Source: Thysanoteuthis rhombus
Lineage: Eukaryota; Mollusca; Cephalopoda; Oegopsida; Thysanoteuthidae
Direction of reading: 5' to 3'
DNA: 64,000 bases
NCBI GenBank assembly: GCA_963457665.1
Contig: OY735233.1
Span: 24,193,428-24,257,427, forward strand
Shown here: one piece after another, positions 9,871-20,779 of the stretch
How positions within the stretch are numbered: the stretch's first letter is position 1
Layout: the number at the start of each line of letters is the position of its first letter
Translations under genes and position numbers: made by a program
Notes under the pieces: model-generated
The model's database searches: none
What the model was told of the DNA's origin: nothing
What the model saw: the letters and a program-made list of their open reading frames with translations, nothing else

Positions 9871-10734
9871 GCTGGGAACCATACAGAGAGCCTTCTTATG
9901 ATGATCCCGTTAATCATCCAAGTGGGGAACCAAACTGTACCCTACGGTCAATAACATAGCAAGAAGCCCCCTACCTTACCTCTAGAACTCCTCTGACTGG
10001 CCTGGCTGCGAGCAACAAGGGATGATTGCGTGAATCACGCCTAATTTGGCAAAAAACTTCCAATAAATGTGAATACAGCAAAAATTTGACGTAGAGAATC
10101 ATCAGCAGGTGTAAATTTCTTCCTGGCTGTTGTTCTCATTCGGTTCATATTTTGAACGCAACGTTTTGGCTGTTGTACCACCCGACAATTATTCACCCGG
10201 GTATCATAAATGGGGAGGGTTTGGAGGGTTTGAAAGAGGGGACCCTATCGAAACGTTGGAGGAGAATGGACATTGACACGGTTGCTACCTAGGGAACTCA
10301 GCAATCCTAAAATGAACTGCGTAATGGAGACATTTCGTTGCCACGATTCAAAGGGAGGACCTTGTTCCAACAATCCACCCCCATTCATTTTCGACACTTC
10401 CCTGAAGAAGACTGTATTGTACAATAGCAGAAAGGCAGTGTTCAAAAGATGAACCAATATAAGGAAAAATGTCCGAAAAATCTATGAATATAGACAGAGA
10501 AAACTTTCTAGTTATTGTTCTGCGCAGTCAGTTTAGTTACAACCAGGAAATAGCAAGTGGACAGAGATATTTTATAATGTAACTTCGAATGCAGGGATAA
10601 GTTTAAAGCTGTATTATGTTGCATTTTCATGGCTCAACTTAACTCAAACTATTCTAATAATATATACATCTAATGACAACTGCATCATCTCACTATATGT
10701 TAACTAATTTATTACTTGTCATTTGGTGTGTACT
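9871..10734. other. unassigned sequence
   Basis: 9871-10060 may be the body of the 5S-derived element. 10140-10440 contains a G-rich stretch (GGGGAGGGTTTGGAGGG near 10211). No coding family is recognised. Confidence 0.5.
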
Positions 10735-10835
<101 letters not shown>

Positions 10836-11092
10836 CTGAGTACCTGTCAAAAGTGGGAACTGAGAAGTAGGTATACATCATATTCCCGCGTACTCCCTTT
10901 CCTTTCCACCATTGATCTTGGTGATATTTTAATCAAACGATTGTCTGCTTTCCAAGTTTTGTTCAAACTATTCGATCTATTTTTCCTATCTTTGATGTCG
11001 AAAAAGATACAGACAACACGATTGAAAATTAATATTTCAACGCTTGAAAATTTAAATTTTCTTTCATAAAAGAAACATTTCAAATGTGATGA

Positions 11093-11093
<1 letters not shown>

Positions 11094-11154
<61 letters not shown>
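11094..11154. repeat. (TA)n microsatellite
   Basis: About 30 uninterrupted TA units. The flanks are AT-rich and unassigned. Confidence 0.95.
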
Positions 11155-11158
<4 letters not shown>

Positions 11159-11362
11159 ATTTGTTTTTTAGAAACAACAGACAAAATTTGTTTATTTAAC
11201 TTTTTACTCATGTCTCTTGCTTGCAGACAAGCTGTTCAATGCCAAGATCGAAATCATATAAAGATTTTTCGAAGTTGTGAAGTTGTGATCATTCAACCAT
11301 CATTGGTCATCGTCAAGAATGAGTTTAGTAACTTAGTTTGTTTTGTTTTCTTTAACTAGATT

Positions 11363-11365
<3 letters not shown>

Positions 11366-11425
<60 letters not shown>
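11366..11425. repeat. (TA)n microsatellite at a Penelope-like end
   Basis: About 30 TA units ending where similarity to the Penelope-like 3' end begins (TTTAGTGGTTGGTCATCG). The same junction is AT-rich at 42520 and 44640. Confidence 0.92.
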
Positions 11426-11428
<3 letters not shown>

Positions 11429-11965
11429 TAGTGGTTGGTCATCGCTTGTGTTTTTTGTTTTATTTAATGGGATGCTAAGTTTGTTGGTTGTTAGAAATCA
11501 TGAATTAGAAGTTTATGGTTTCAGCATTTCTGTTATCAGTATGTGGTTGATCTCTCGGTATGTATGTGGTATGTTTGCACTCTGAGAGTATTTCATCCTC
11601 ACTAAAATCTGTTTTCCATTATTAGAGTTCCCCTTTTTAAAACCTTGGTTGTTAATTTGATTATTTTAGGTTCTGTCTGTTTTCACATGTCTTAGATAAT
11701 TATGTTGATTGCTTTTTTGTTTCTTTTAAGTTGCCTTTGTTGGTGATGTGAGTTATATATTTGTGGTGGTTATTTTTAGTATATCTATAGGTGGGTTATT
11801 CAGTTATGTTTGTTGGCAGAAATTTTGAACCATGTTGATAATTTGAAGCTATTTCATTTTCCTGTTTAATAATTTTGTTTTTTTCTCTTTTGGCAAAAGC
11901 AAGGATTTCAAATTTCTCGTTTAGGCATAGGTAACATGGGGTTTCAATATTCTAGCATATTTATG
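11426..11965 (-). mobile_element. Penelope-like element, 3' fragment
   Basis: Read on the minus strand, this is colinear with 44075-44660 of the Penelope-like element at 42.7-44.9 kb. Landmarks shared by both are GGTTGGTCAT.GCTTG, TTCTGTTATCA.TATGTGG.TGATC, TCTGAGAGTA, GTTTCCACATGTC and GCAAAAG..AGGATTTCAAAT. It covers the last part of the coding region (the GIY-YIG-type endonuclease region in this family) and the 3' non-coding end. It is old, with several breaks. Confidence 0.78.
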
Positions 11966-12165
11966 TTTGTTTTGAAACAAAAACAAAAACATGCATAAAT
12001 AGAATAAGAGGAAGATCCTACCACCCAAGAAAGATAGACCCCCAAATGCCACAAATAGGAATCTAAAATGAACCGAATCATTTGCCTGAAGAAACCTGAA
12101 CAGGGCAGAAACATAAACATCCGATATTGTATTATATGACATCATATTCCAGATTTGTACTGCGA
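11966..12165 (+). mobile_element. Penelope-like terminal (pseudo-LTR) segment
   Basis: It contains GGAATCTAAAATGAACCGAA, CCTGAAGAAACCTGAACAGG and GCAGAAACATAAACAT. These are also present at 44708-44790 (plus) and, reversed, at 42390-42460. It is in opposite orientation to the 3' fragment on its left, an inverted arrangement known for Penelope-like elements. Confidence 0.72.
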
Positions 12166-12196
12166 TATATATATATAGAGAGAGAGAGATAGATAA

Positions 12197-12227
<31 letters not shown>
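12166..12227. repeat. (TA)n(GA)n(GATA)n microsatellite
   Basis: Short TA, GA and GATA runs in series, abutting the Penelope-like terminal segment. Confidence 0.93.
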
Positions 12228-12229
<2 letters not shown>

Positions 12230-12239
12230 CATGAATGTG

Positions 12240-12430
12240 TTATATTGCTTTGAAACTTTATTCGAAATGACCTCCCATTAATACACAGTGGATGTATCGT
12301 TTGGCCTTGTCAGCGTAAATAAACAATAGAAAAAAATGAGCGGCAGCGGAAACCTGCAACCAATAATTTGGTGATTTAACGTAGCGTCGCTCTCGACCAT
12401 TGAGCTAAACCACAGGCCACTGTGTGTGTA
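12240..12430 (-). mobile_element. tRNA-derived SINE, family S3, copy 1
   Basis: On the minus strand a tRNA-like head reads GGTTTAGCTCAATGGTCGAG (D arm with A box), GACGCTACGTTAAATCACC (anticodon arm) and a degenerate B box GCAGGTTTCCGC. A ~110-base body follows (GCTGACAAGGCCAAACGATA ... GTGTATTAATGGGAGGTC). Head and body match 37310-37497 (minus), and the head matches 56435-56525 (plus). Confidence 0.7.
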
Positions 12431-13497
12431 TGTGATTGTATTTGTCAATCATTATGATTCGCTGAAATAGACGGATATTATTCAACAGTAATTTGAAGCA
12501 ATGTTACAACATGAAAATCTATCTCTCATTCGGTCTGTCTCTCTGTAAAACTAATGATGGAAATATGGAAGTAAGCAATCTTTCAATTACTATTGCCACT
12601 GGTTGCGACGAACTGATGCAGCTGTCTGTAATACATACATACATACATACATACGTGGTCTGTCAGAATAAGTATCCAGTCATTTAATATCAAGGGAAAA
12701 ATATCCTGTGTGGGACGATGGCACTTTAGTAATGATCAAATGCACTTCTTTGCACCTTAAACAGCACCCGTTCCACTTTTCAAAAAATTGGCTTGTTGTG
12801 CTCTCCTCAATCTTGTCCACAGTCTGGAATATCTTTCCTTTCAACAACAAGAAGTCACAGAGGACTGAACTGCGGCTGTAGAGTGCTGAGACACCTGTGT
12901 GATTCTATGATTTGTCCAAAAGTCTCGCACGAGACATGTTGAATTTACAGGTCGCTCAGTACACCGGCTCATTTAATGGCGTCTTGCTTCCGACAGCGTA
13001 ATCTGAAGAAAGAATCCATTTGTTTGTGTTGTATCAGCTACGTCGTTTTTCAATGCAATCAATGGAGCGAGTACGAACCTGGATCCAAGTTAAAAGAAAT
13101 CACTTCCAACAACTATTAAACTATTGTAAAAAGTAATGAGTAATTAGCATCTTTTTTTTTCATATTTGAGTTTCAAAATATAGTTTTTATATTTTAAATA
13201 GATTAGATACAAGTTGTCAAAAAAGCAGTTGCGTCCATTTTGAAATGCCCTGTAGTAAATAAGTATAGGACGTGTAAATGGTGGATTTTGATAGATTCAG
13301 ATTTTACTGAGAGGAATGATTTTTAATCTCAGTATTATTCATGTTTATGAAATGAAAGAAGAAAATCCAATGAAATAAAATAATCGGACAAACGACATAA
13401 ATTTGTCGTTCAGATTCAAAAAAAAAAGCGATTGGAAATGAGATTGGAGAGAAAAATAATTTTTTAGTCAATAATTTCAAATCCAATTGGAAAACTG
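12431..13497. other. unassigned; possible unclassified transposon remnant
   Basis: 12632-12654 is an (ATAC)n run. 12655-13090 is more balanced in base composition than its surroundings and looks like decayed coding DNA, but I recognise no transposase motif on either strand. 13140-13250 is T-rich. Confidence 0.45.
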
Positions 13498-13528
13498 ACT
13501 AATAACCACTTGAAAAAGACTTGAAGAA
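13498..13528 (+). repeat. 31-bp direct repeat (target-site duplication), left
   Basis: ACTAATAACCACTTGAAAAA then GACTTGAAGAA. It is identical to 13994-14024 except for one base and directly abuts the R1 start. Confidence 0.9.
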
Positions 13529-13993
13529 ATGCAGGTCTGGTTGGTCGCTCAATAGAAACCCTTGCGTGACCAACGCTTTTTGAAAGAAAGCAGCATGCCG
13601 TATGGGGACGATTAATTGAAATAAAATACAAAAAAAAGGGGTGATCAATAAATAAGTTACTTCTCTCGTCTTTTGCCGGGTCGTGATCATTAAAAAATTT
13701 CCGAACTTCCGAGAAGCAAGTATGAAAATTGCCGGGCACAAACTAAAGAACCGATTTAGCATGAACTTACATTTCAAATCGAACTCCCCCACAACTTTGG
13801 AGAATTCTCAAAAAACGAAAGAACAGTTTTTTCCTTGACATGATAAAGAGTAAATGTTTAAAGTATCACCCCTCTAACGCAATTGGTGTGGCCTGTACGT
13901 GTGACACATAGATTGATAGTCAGCCAGACCAGCTTAAAAACTGAAGAAACCATAACAGTTTTGGTGGCAGTTCCGGTTAACGGTTACCATCTA
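13529..13993 (+). repeat. R1 interspersed repeat, full length with TSDs
   Basis: This is the best-delimited R1 copy: 465 bases between two 31-bp direct repeats. It begins ATGCAGGTCTGGTTGGTCG and ends GTTAACGGTTACCATCTA. A 12-base TAGAAACCGTCA motif near the 5' end recurs inverted near the 3' end in several copies, but lies inside the boundary, so it is not a classical terminal inverted repeat. It has no frame, A box or B box that I trust. Confidence 0.92.
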
Positions 13994-14024
13994 ACTAATA
14001 ACCACTTGAAAAAGGCTTGAAGAA
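13994..14024 (+). repeat. 31-bp direct repeat (target-site duplication), right
   Basis: The partner of 13498-13528 with a single A/G difference. Confidence 0.9.
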
Positions 14025-14486
14025 CGAGGAGTTGATCACATTAACGGAACGTGATACATCGACTATTGGAATTGAAAATGGCAGAGAGAAAAAGAATGAT
14101 TAGGAATGAAGAGAAAAAAGCCCAGGTTCAAATGTCAGTAATGATTGGAAGAAGCTTTCAATAGTAACGTTCACAGTATTGACACAAAAATACACTCGAA
14201 CGGTTTGGGGCACTCGCGATGACGATATCACAGCAAAGAGAGAATCGACGCCTACGAAATGAATGATGAAGCGATGAGAAAAAAAAACAAACTTGGAATG
14301 AATCTCGTTGTACGACGAGATTTTGATTAAGACGAGAATGGAAGACAACGGGAAATGAAGAAGGGGAAAAAATAGTGTTTTGAAATCCGATTGAAAGAGG
14401 ATGAAAAAAATCGAAAAAAGTTTATTCATTTTGATAATGAAGGAAAAAGGAATTAAAAAGTACAGAACGGGTTTTTAGCGAAGAGA
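14025..14486. other. unassigned, purine-rich on plus strand
   Basis: Rich in GA and AAAA runs. The minus-strand frame at 14100-14429 is Phe/Ser-rich with no family resemblance, and I do not call it a gene. Confidence 0.55.
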
Positions 14487-14516
14487 GATATAGATAGATA
14501 GATAGATAGATAGATA

Positions 14517-14555
<39 letters not shown>
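14487..14555. repeat. (GATA)n(GA)n microsatellite
   Basis: About 25 bases of GATA repeats followed by about 40 bases of GA repeats. Confidence 0.95.
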
Positions 14556-14560
<5 letters not shown>

Positions 14561-14901
14561 GGTGTATGTGTTGTGGTGTACTTCATGCAGTTTTCGATGC
14601 TGTTTCCAAAGATGTAATCCGTTTTCTTGAATCACGTTTTCACGGTGTGACGGAAGCTGGGTTTCAGCATAGAACCCGTCGAGAGCACAATGGGAGGTCA
14701 AGAACTCAACGTTTTTAGCTTTTCTCCAATTCATAGTACCTTCTTTGTATATCTTATACAAAGTAATTTTGATTTTCTCCATTGGAAGGTTCTGACTGAC
14801 ACAAATCTTGTTTTTAATTAAACCTTCGCCTATTTTGCATCATATTCCGTAGAACTGTAAGTAGAACGTGTCCTTAACAAAAGGAATGAGACGTTTTAGT
14901 G
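14556..14901. other. unassigned sequence
   Basis: No feature recognised. Confidence 0.55.
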
Positions 14902-15357
14902 AAGTGGTTCTGAACCAGAGGGAAATTTTCCCCCGGGATGAATATCATACCATTTCAAACTGGGTGCAAAATGCAAGAGATGAAGACCTCAGCCCACAAA
15001 AAAGCAAGGCATGTGTAGATGATGATATAAGATGGCATTTATCCTAGACGCATCCTAATATAAGAAACTGAAGAAGTGCAAACCTGAAACTCACACTGAC
15101 ACAGAACAATAGGGTACGCTGAAACAATTCAAGGTATTTTTAAAGCCAGTGATAGTGTATTTTTTGTGGTGTGTATATTTTTCACTAACTGTAACGATTA
15201 GGCACACGTGATACGCGGCGTACACCGGTGTGCCGTTTTAGAAATACAAAAACCGAAATCTTGAAGAAAAATGAGGAGAATTGCATTCCAATCGTACATT
15301 TACAGATCTTTAGATAATTTTCTTCATATTATGGTTGAAAAGGGTTGGAAACCACTT
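14902..15357. mobile_element. hAT-like non-autonomous transposon
   Basis: The ends are inverted: AAGTGGTTCTGAACCAGAGG on the left and, reversed, AAGTGGTTTCCAACCCTTTT on the right. This CAGTGGTTCTCAACC-type end is characteristic of hAT-superfamily elements. The flanking 8-mers TTTTAGTG and TTCTCGAG agree at 5 of 8 positions, weak support for an 8-bp target duplication. The interior (456 bp in total) has no transposase frame. Confidence 0.62.
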
Positions 15358-15861
15358 TTCTCGAGTGAAACAGACGTCGAATTCGTAATCTGCGTCGAAT
15401 ATCGGTTTAGGAAATTTGTACTGCAACCTTGATGAGAAAAAAGAATTTGTTGACTAATGTTATCATTCAGAAGCAAGAACTTAGACTGAATCTAAAAAAG
15501 AGAAGTCTATTTTTATGCAAACATATATAGTCCAGTTCATGCATTGAAATATTAGCTTCTCTGCTCCTGTTATTAAAGATGTTGCTTAAGAATGACGAGC
15601 AATTGGATTGAGAGTATGCCTCAGGGCTTTTCTAAAGGACAGCCATACGAAATGAATTTACGCTCAAATGTCGCCAAGAGACATTACGGTTAAAACCACC
15701 GTCCGTTCAAGAAAAATTTATGCTGAATTGGAAACATTGACCTTTGTTATTGAAACCTCAATGCCTCTGGGGTGAATTTGACATAAGATTGGATACAAGA
15801 ACGCATGGAATTTGAATATAAATGTCGCCAAAATAAATTTTTACTGACTTTGAAATAAAAG
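15358..15861. other. unassigned AT-rich sequence
   Basis: No feature recognised. Confidence 0.6.
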
Positions 15862-16228
15862 GTCCGCTTTAAGTCCCTAAATAGAAACCGTCACATGACC
15901 AATGTTTTTTGGTGGGGTGATTTACTGAAAGAAAAATAAAATTCGGAAAAAGTGGTGATCACTGAATAAGTTAATTCTTTCGTCTTTCGTTGGGCATTGA
16001 TCTCAATAACGTCTGAATTTTCAAAAAAAAAACAAGCGTGAATGATTAAAAGGAACGATACATTAAAAAAACTCCTTTTATTCGAGACATAAGTGTATTG
16101 GGTAAGTGTATAACATGTGATACATACATACAGATATAGTGGGTCAACCAGACAGACGGACAGCAAGACCGATTTGAAAACTAAAGAAACCTATGTTGAC
16201 AGTTTTGCTGACTGTTTTACTTGATGGT
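15862..16228 (+). repeat. R1 interspersed repeat, internally deleted
   Basis: The 5' end AAATAGAAACCGTCACATGA and the 3' end CCTATGTTGACAGTTTTGCT are both present, but the copy is ~370 bases. The middle (GGGACCAATTTAGC through ATTGAACCCC) is mostly missing and is replaced by unrelated sequence around 16040-16090. Confidence 0.8.
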
Positions 16229-16309
16229 TCCTAAATGCTTACGGTATCAAGAATGCAAAGGTCTCAAGTATGAACAAGGACTGTGCACATTCCAAAGGTG
16301 CATGTTAGG

Positions 16310-16672
16310 AAATGGCTTGGACTTTATAGTGTGTTGAGCAGCCTTCCGTAATTGTCATATAAAATATTTTCCCACTCGTTGTACGAAATTACGAATTCGA
16401 AATATTTTGGTTACTTTTCTTCAGTGTTGCTAATTTAGACATCTTGCGTCTGAGTTTAGATATTCGAAAAAGCAAAACTTAAAGAAGATAATTTACATAA
16501 GCTATGAAGAAAGATGTATAGTTTTGAATTCTTGATTTATCTCTTTATTAGATTTCTCGAAGACCACTGGCATAAACAACTTCAAACTCAACACTACACG
16601 GTCTTGTTTGCAGACTTATATATCTGGCGAATGTCAACTTGGCAGATTGACCAGTTGTCGAGTAATCGTGGT
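16310..16672 (+). repeat. low-copy interspersed repeat D5, copy 1
   Basis: Colinear with 55965-56345. Shared blocks are GACTTTAT.GTGT, CATAATTGTCAT-like, CGAAA.TA.G and, 300 bases on, GAATG.CAACTT followed by GTCGAGTAATCGTGGTGTAC. Family unknown, non-coding. Confidence 0.7.
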
Positions 16673-16702
16673 GTACACGTACACACACACACACACACAC
16701 AC
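16673..16702. repeat. (AC)n microsatellite
   Basis: About 14 AC units at the right edge of the D5 copy. Copy 2 of D5 ends at GTGTATAC instead. Confidence 0.92.
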
Positions 16703-17186
16703 AAAAGTTCTTTCAGTTGTAGTGAGATGAGTCTGGGTTTGAGCCGAAGACATTTGACACCACAACGTCATGACATTGATTATTTGATGCTGACTCGTAG
16801 ACAAGGACCTACAGACAACGTTGATAGATCCACGATATATTGTAAGCGTGAAAAATGTGTATTCTTTAATTTCTTAAAAGCAGTTGCGCATAATCTTGAA
16901 TTTTAATAATTCTATATCTGTATTATTAAACTCTTGTTTTAGTTTTGTAGCTACTGGTGACAAATTGTCCTACCGACAAATTCACCGTTGACGATTTGAC
17001 TGGAAGCCAGAAAATCAGAACCATCCTGCCTTAAGAAAGAGGCTTAAAATAGACTTGTCAATTATTGTTTCATTGCTTTTACCACTGGGCTAAGTCAGTA
17101 AATCACAAAGTTAAGGTCATATTAAAGTGCAACGTGAGATGATATTATACTCAAATGGCGTAAAATAGAAGCAAGAAAAAAAGAAT
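16703..17186. other. unassigned sequence
   Basis: No feature recognised. Confidence 0.6.
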
Positions 17187-17637
17187 TGGTCTAGTTAGGC
17201 TCTCAATAGAAACCGTTATGTGACCAACGTCCTTTGGTAGCATGTTATGTTGGGGGATATCAATTCAAAAAATGATAAAAATTGGTAATCTATGAAAAAG
17301 TTACTTTTCTCGACTTTTGTTGGACAGTGATCATTAAAGAAGTCCAAATTTAATGAAAAAAAAAAAAAAAAAAATGGCAAACGTTGCCGGACACAAATTA
17401 GGAGATCAATTCAGCATAGACGTACTTTCTGAATTGAACAACATATAAAATTCTATTGAGAGTCAATCCAAAAAAAGGCTTTTTAGGCATAATGAGAAGT
17501 GAATGTTCAAAATTTCAGCTCTGTAGCTCTATCTGTACGGTCCATGCGAACAACGAATGCATATATAACGAACCAGTAAGCAAGCCAGACCAACCAAAAA
17601 ACTGAGGAAACCTGTGTTGACAGTTTTAGTTGACAGT
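17187..17637 (+). repeat. R1 interspersed repeat, full length
   Basis: It runs from GGTCTAGTTAGGCTCTCAAT to CTGTGTTGACAGTTTTAGTT, with a pure A run at 17356-17374. The flanks show only weak similarity to each other, so no clear target duplication. Confidence 0.87.
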
Positions 17638-17844
17638 TACTACAAGTGATCACTAGATTATCGTGTTATTTCACCATGTTGTGTTAAATGCAGAACATGT
17701 GTTATTGTAACGAATATCATGTTCAACAGTAGCCAAGGGGTTGGCGATTGATAATAATCGTGACGGCTGTTTGCTTAGGGTAAACAGGCAGAGACATTTT
17801 CAGAGATTACACGAAACCAGAAAAAACATTTTGATAGTTTAAAC

Positions 17845-18340
17845 CAGTAGTTTTCAAACTTTAACTCGGAGAACCCATTCCATTCATTACATTCTCCAGG
17901 GAACGATTTAAAAGAAAACAACTTCCCCATCTACATAAGATATTTACACATGTGAGTATTGAATTTTGGCCTTGTTTATAAAATCATCCAAATGTGTGTG
18001 ACCCCAAATAGAAAATACACATTTTAATGGAAAAGTAAGAACGAAGCTCACTGTAGCAAAATAGACGTATGAACAATTACTGATTGGACAGCGTCCGTAA
18101 ATAACCAAAATATCTTTTTAATCAAAAAGGTAAAATGTTGCTAATTTTTTCTTCAATAAAAAAAAGTTCAGTCCACGTTAGATAAATAAAACGAAGACAT
18201 ATAAAAGCTGTAAAGGAATCGTTTATGTAACGAAAAACTATTAAACATATTGACAAAATCTCACTTTGTTTCGTAGAACCCCTTGAAAGATCGCACGGAA
18301 CTCTTGGGCGCCGCAGAACACAGTTTGGTATAAACAGCTG
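17845..18340. mobile_element. hAT-like non-autonomous transposon
   Basis: The left end is CAGTAGTTTTCAAACTTTAA and the right end, reversed, CAGCTGTTTATACCAAACTG. Next come CGGAGAACCC on the left and GTTCTGCGGCGCCC (reversed) on the right. This is the 'CAG.GGTT..CAAACT..GGAACCC' end type of hAT elements. The outer 8-mers GTTTAAAC and GTGTAAAA match at 6 of 8, fitting the 8-bp hAT target duplication. It is 496 bp with no transposase frame. Confidence 0.72.
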
Positions 18341-18348
18341 GTGTAAAA

Positions 18349-18940
18349 TGACTTTGACATAAGGCCAGGGTCATGAAGCACTCATTGAGAATTGAACTTT
18401 TGAACAGCAGTTTGTGAGACTAACATGCAAATTACTATTCTAAAGGTTCTCCCCACCTGAGAAATTTGGTCTTCCGCGCTAATCACCACTGAAAGCTGAA
18501 TTAGATTATCTTAGTTCGGAAATCCGGAAGAAAAAGATCAAGGTACATTCAAGAGAGAAAAGGAAATTAGATATAATGAAGAAGAGAAGGGATCAAGTTA
18601 GGTAGTTTAATAAGAGAAAAAAAAAGATAAGGGAGCAAGGAAAGTAAGATAATTTAATAAGAAGTTTTGGACTGAGGAGGGAGTAAAGAAATTAGGTAGT
18701 TTGATAAGAGAATAAGAAAAGAGAGATTCTGATGGCTGTTATCGATACTATGAGTGAGACAGACCAGGCTCTCATTATACGAGATATATAAAACATGTCT
18801 GAACAATAGTATACATGTGCAGAATTCGACATTAAACTTGACCTTATGTCGGATTTCCCCCCTTGAAGAGGTGAATAAATAATCTGAGTAGTAATACAAT
18901 ATTGGACATTTGTTTGCGAATTCTAACCCAAAGGATTAGG
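18349..18940. other. unassigned, purine-rich on plus strand
   Basis: 18530-18720 is rich in GAGAAAAG-type runs containing a diverged duplication of a TTAGGTAGTTTAATAAGAGA-like unit (18598, 18651, 18690). No gene seen. Confidence 0.5.
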
Positions 18941-19605
18941 AAAGTAATCATCATAATCATCTATCTTTAATCGTCTATTGTTGAATAGACTTTCCTTGTG
19001 ATCTGCCAGGCCTCTCAACCGTGGGCGTCGCTGAGTCAATACTTTCTGAACTTGTCTAGTTCATCTCTCCATCTTCTATTCGGCCGGCCTCAGTTTCGCA
19101 TATGATCTCTGGGGATCCATGTTGCGATTCGTGATGTCCATCGGTTGTCTACCATCCTTGCAACATGATCAGCCCATTGCCATTTGAGTTTTCTAATGGA
19201 TTCTATGATGTCTTGGACTCCTATTTTTTCTCTAATATACTGTGCTATCTAATGATCTTTCCATGTAAGGTTGAGCATTATTTTTTCATGGGCACGTTGC
19301 ATACGTCTCAGTTTGAGAGTCTCTCTTAGTTAAGTTCCATTTTTCAGTTCCATAGGTGACTATCGGGAGGATGCATAGGTTGTTTACTGTTCTTTTTAGG
19401 ATTAATGGGATTTTCTGGTTTTTGAAGGTTGAGCTTGCTCTGTCAAAGGCTTGTAAGCTTAGAGTGATTCTTCGCTTGATTTCTTCTTTTGAGAGTTTCA
19501 TGGAGATTTGTTGTCCTAGATAGATGTCCATTTTCTCCAATTTTGCGTTTCCGATTTTTCGTAAGAGTTCGTTGCACATGTCCATTTATCTACTGACTTA
19601 GCTTA
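18941..19605 (-). mobile_element. RTE-like LINE, 3' fragment
   Basis: The minus strand carries ~650 bases of RTE 3' coding sequence. From upstream to downstream: 'MDMCNELLRKIGNAKLEKMD', 'IYLGQQISMKLSKEEIKRRI', 'LQAFDRASSTFKNQKIPL', 'ILPIVTYGTEKWNLTKR', then the AGHVARM-like and DELDKFRKY-like segments, ending near 18948 in a weak ATC run. The RT catalytic domain lies further upstream in this family and is absent. It is broken by stops and shifts. Confidence 0.85.
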
Positions 19606-19726
19606 CATCGAAGCCAGAATTTAAGAAAATGAACGTGACGATCGCGAAACACATGCAACCAAATTCATTAGGACTGATAATATTGAGACGACGATGCAAA
19701 AATTAGAAGATATACATCCATTGTTA

Positions 19727-20405
19727 TTAAAAAAAACTGTCAACAAAAACTGTCAGCATAGGTTTCTATAGTTTTATAGTTAGTCTGGTTGGCTTTGTAT
19801 GTATGTATGTATGTATGTATGTATGTATGTTTCATTGAACGGTATCGACATGTTTTGTCGAATAAACCTTCTAGTAAGCTTGTCCAATTTTCAGATGTTG
19901 TCCTTTAGAGCTGGTTTGGAGGATTGAAGGGATTTTTTTCCAAATTCTGTGTTGTATTTGTCGTTTTTAGTTATTCGTTCTTCCAACCATCACCTGGAGA
20001 AACTTGCCAGAAGATCAAATCGACAAGAAATATCGAGACTGTTTAATGAAACTACCTAATTGCACTGTATGAATGTACGTAACACGCGTACAGACCGCAC
20101 CATAATGATTCAAAGGACTGAAAATCTTAACATTTACATATGTGTAGAGACAATGCTCCTTTGTGGGTGGGTAATTGCCCCCCCCCCCCACCAAAAAGGT
20201 TTTCAGTTGTGGGTTCAATTCAAAATGCAAGTAAATTAAGAGTCCGGCAGTATTCAGCTCCTTTTTAGTGATCACTGCCCAATAAAGGGCGAGAAAAGTA
20301 ACTTTTCCACTAATCTTCCTTTTTCAATTTTTTGAATTGATAATCCCCGCGGCCAAAAGACATTGGTTACATGATGGTTTCTATTGAGTGACTAACCAGA
20401 CCTGT
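19727..20405 (-). repeat. R1 interspersed repeat split by another repeat
   Basis: The minus-strand R1 3' end (plus-strand AAAACTGTCAACAAAAACTG) lies at 19730-19830. The rest (GTAACACGCGTACAGACCGC to ATGATGGTTTCTATTGAGTG) lies at 20066-20405. The gap is filled by repeat D9. The flanks ATACATCCATTGTTATT and ATAAATCTATTGTTATG look like a diverged long target duplication. A poly-C run interrupts it at 20172-20184. Confidence 0.82.
19832..20065 (+). repeat. repeat D9, copy 1, inserted in R1
   Basis: It aligns with 36670-36850: GGTATCGACATGTTTTGTCG, ACCTTCTAGTAAGCTTGTCC and AATTTTCAGATGTTGTCCT. It sits beside a (TATG)n run at 19797-19830. It contains a short inverted pair, CGACAT.. / ..TGTCG. Family unknown. 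Confidence 0.7.
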
Positions 20406-20779
20406 TAATGTACTTAAATTCATTTTTATAAATCTATTGTTATGCAAATAAATTAATTGTTATGTATATTACTCCATGGAATTTTAGTTTTTTAAATTCT
20501 TAAATAATTTTCAATAAGGTTTTTGTAACCAACTGATTTTGATAACAATAACCGCTAGATATGATCTGGGATTATAATAAACGGCTTCTACTGTATGTAT
20601 ATAGCGTGCAGAGCCAACCTGAGGCATAACCAAACTAAACGTCTGCTTTGATCACTGTGGCCATCAGAGGTCCCCAAGAAGTGGGGGGGGGGCACTCATA
20701 ATCAAATTCTGCATGAAAAGAGTAAGTAAAAGAGACGAACCCCATTGAAGTGTTAAAGTTGCTAAAGAAGTCCCGGAGT
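20406..20779. other. unassigned sequence
   Basis: It contains a G run (GGGGGGGG) near 20683. No feature recognised. Confidence 0.6.

Noticed and set aside
12655-13245. Tc1/mariner-like transposon
   Set aside because: Composition suggests decayed coding DNA, but I found no paired termini, TA duplication or DDE-region motif.
14100-14429. 109-codon minus-strand frame
   Set aside because: Phe/Ser-rich by composition of a purine-rich strand; no family resemblance.
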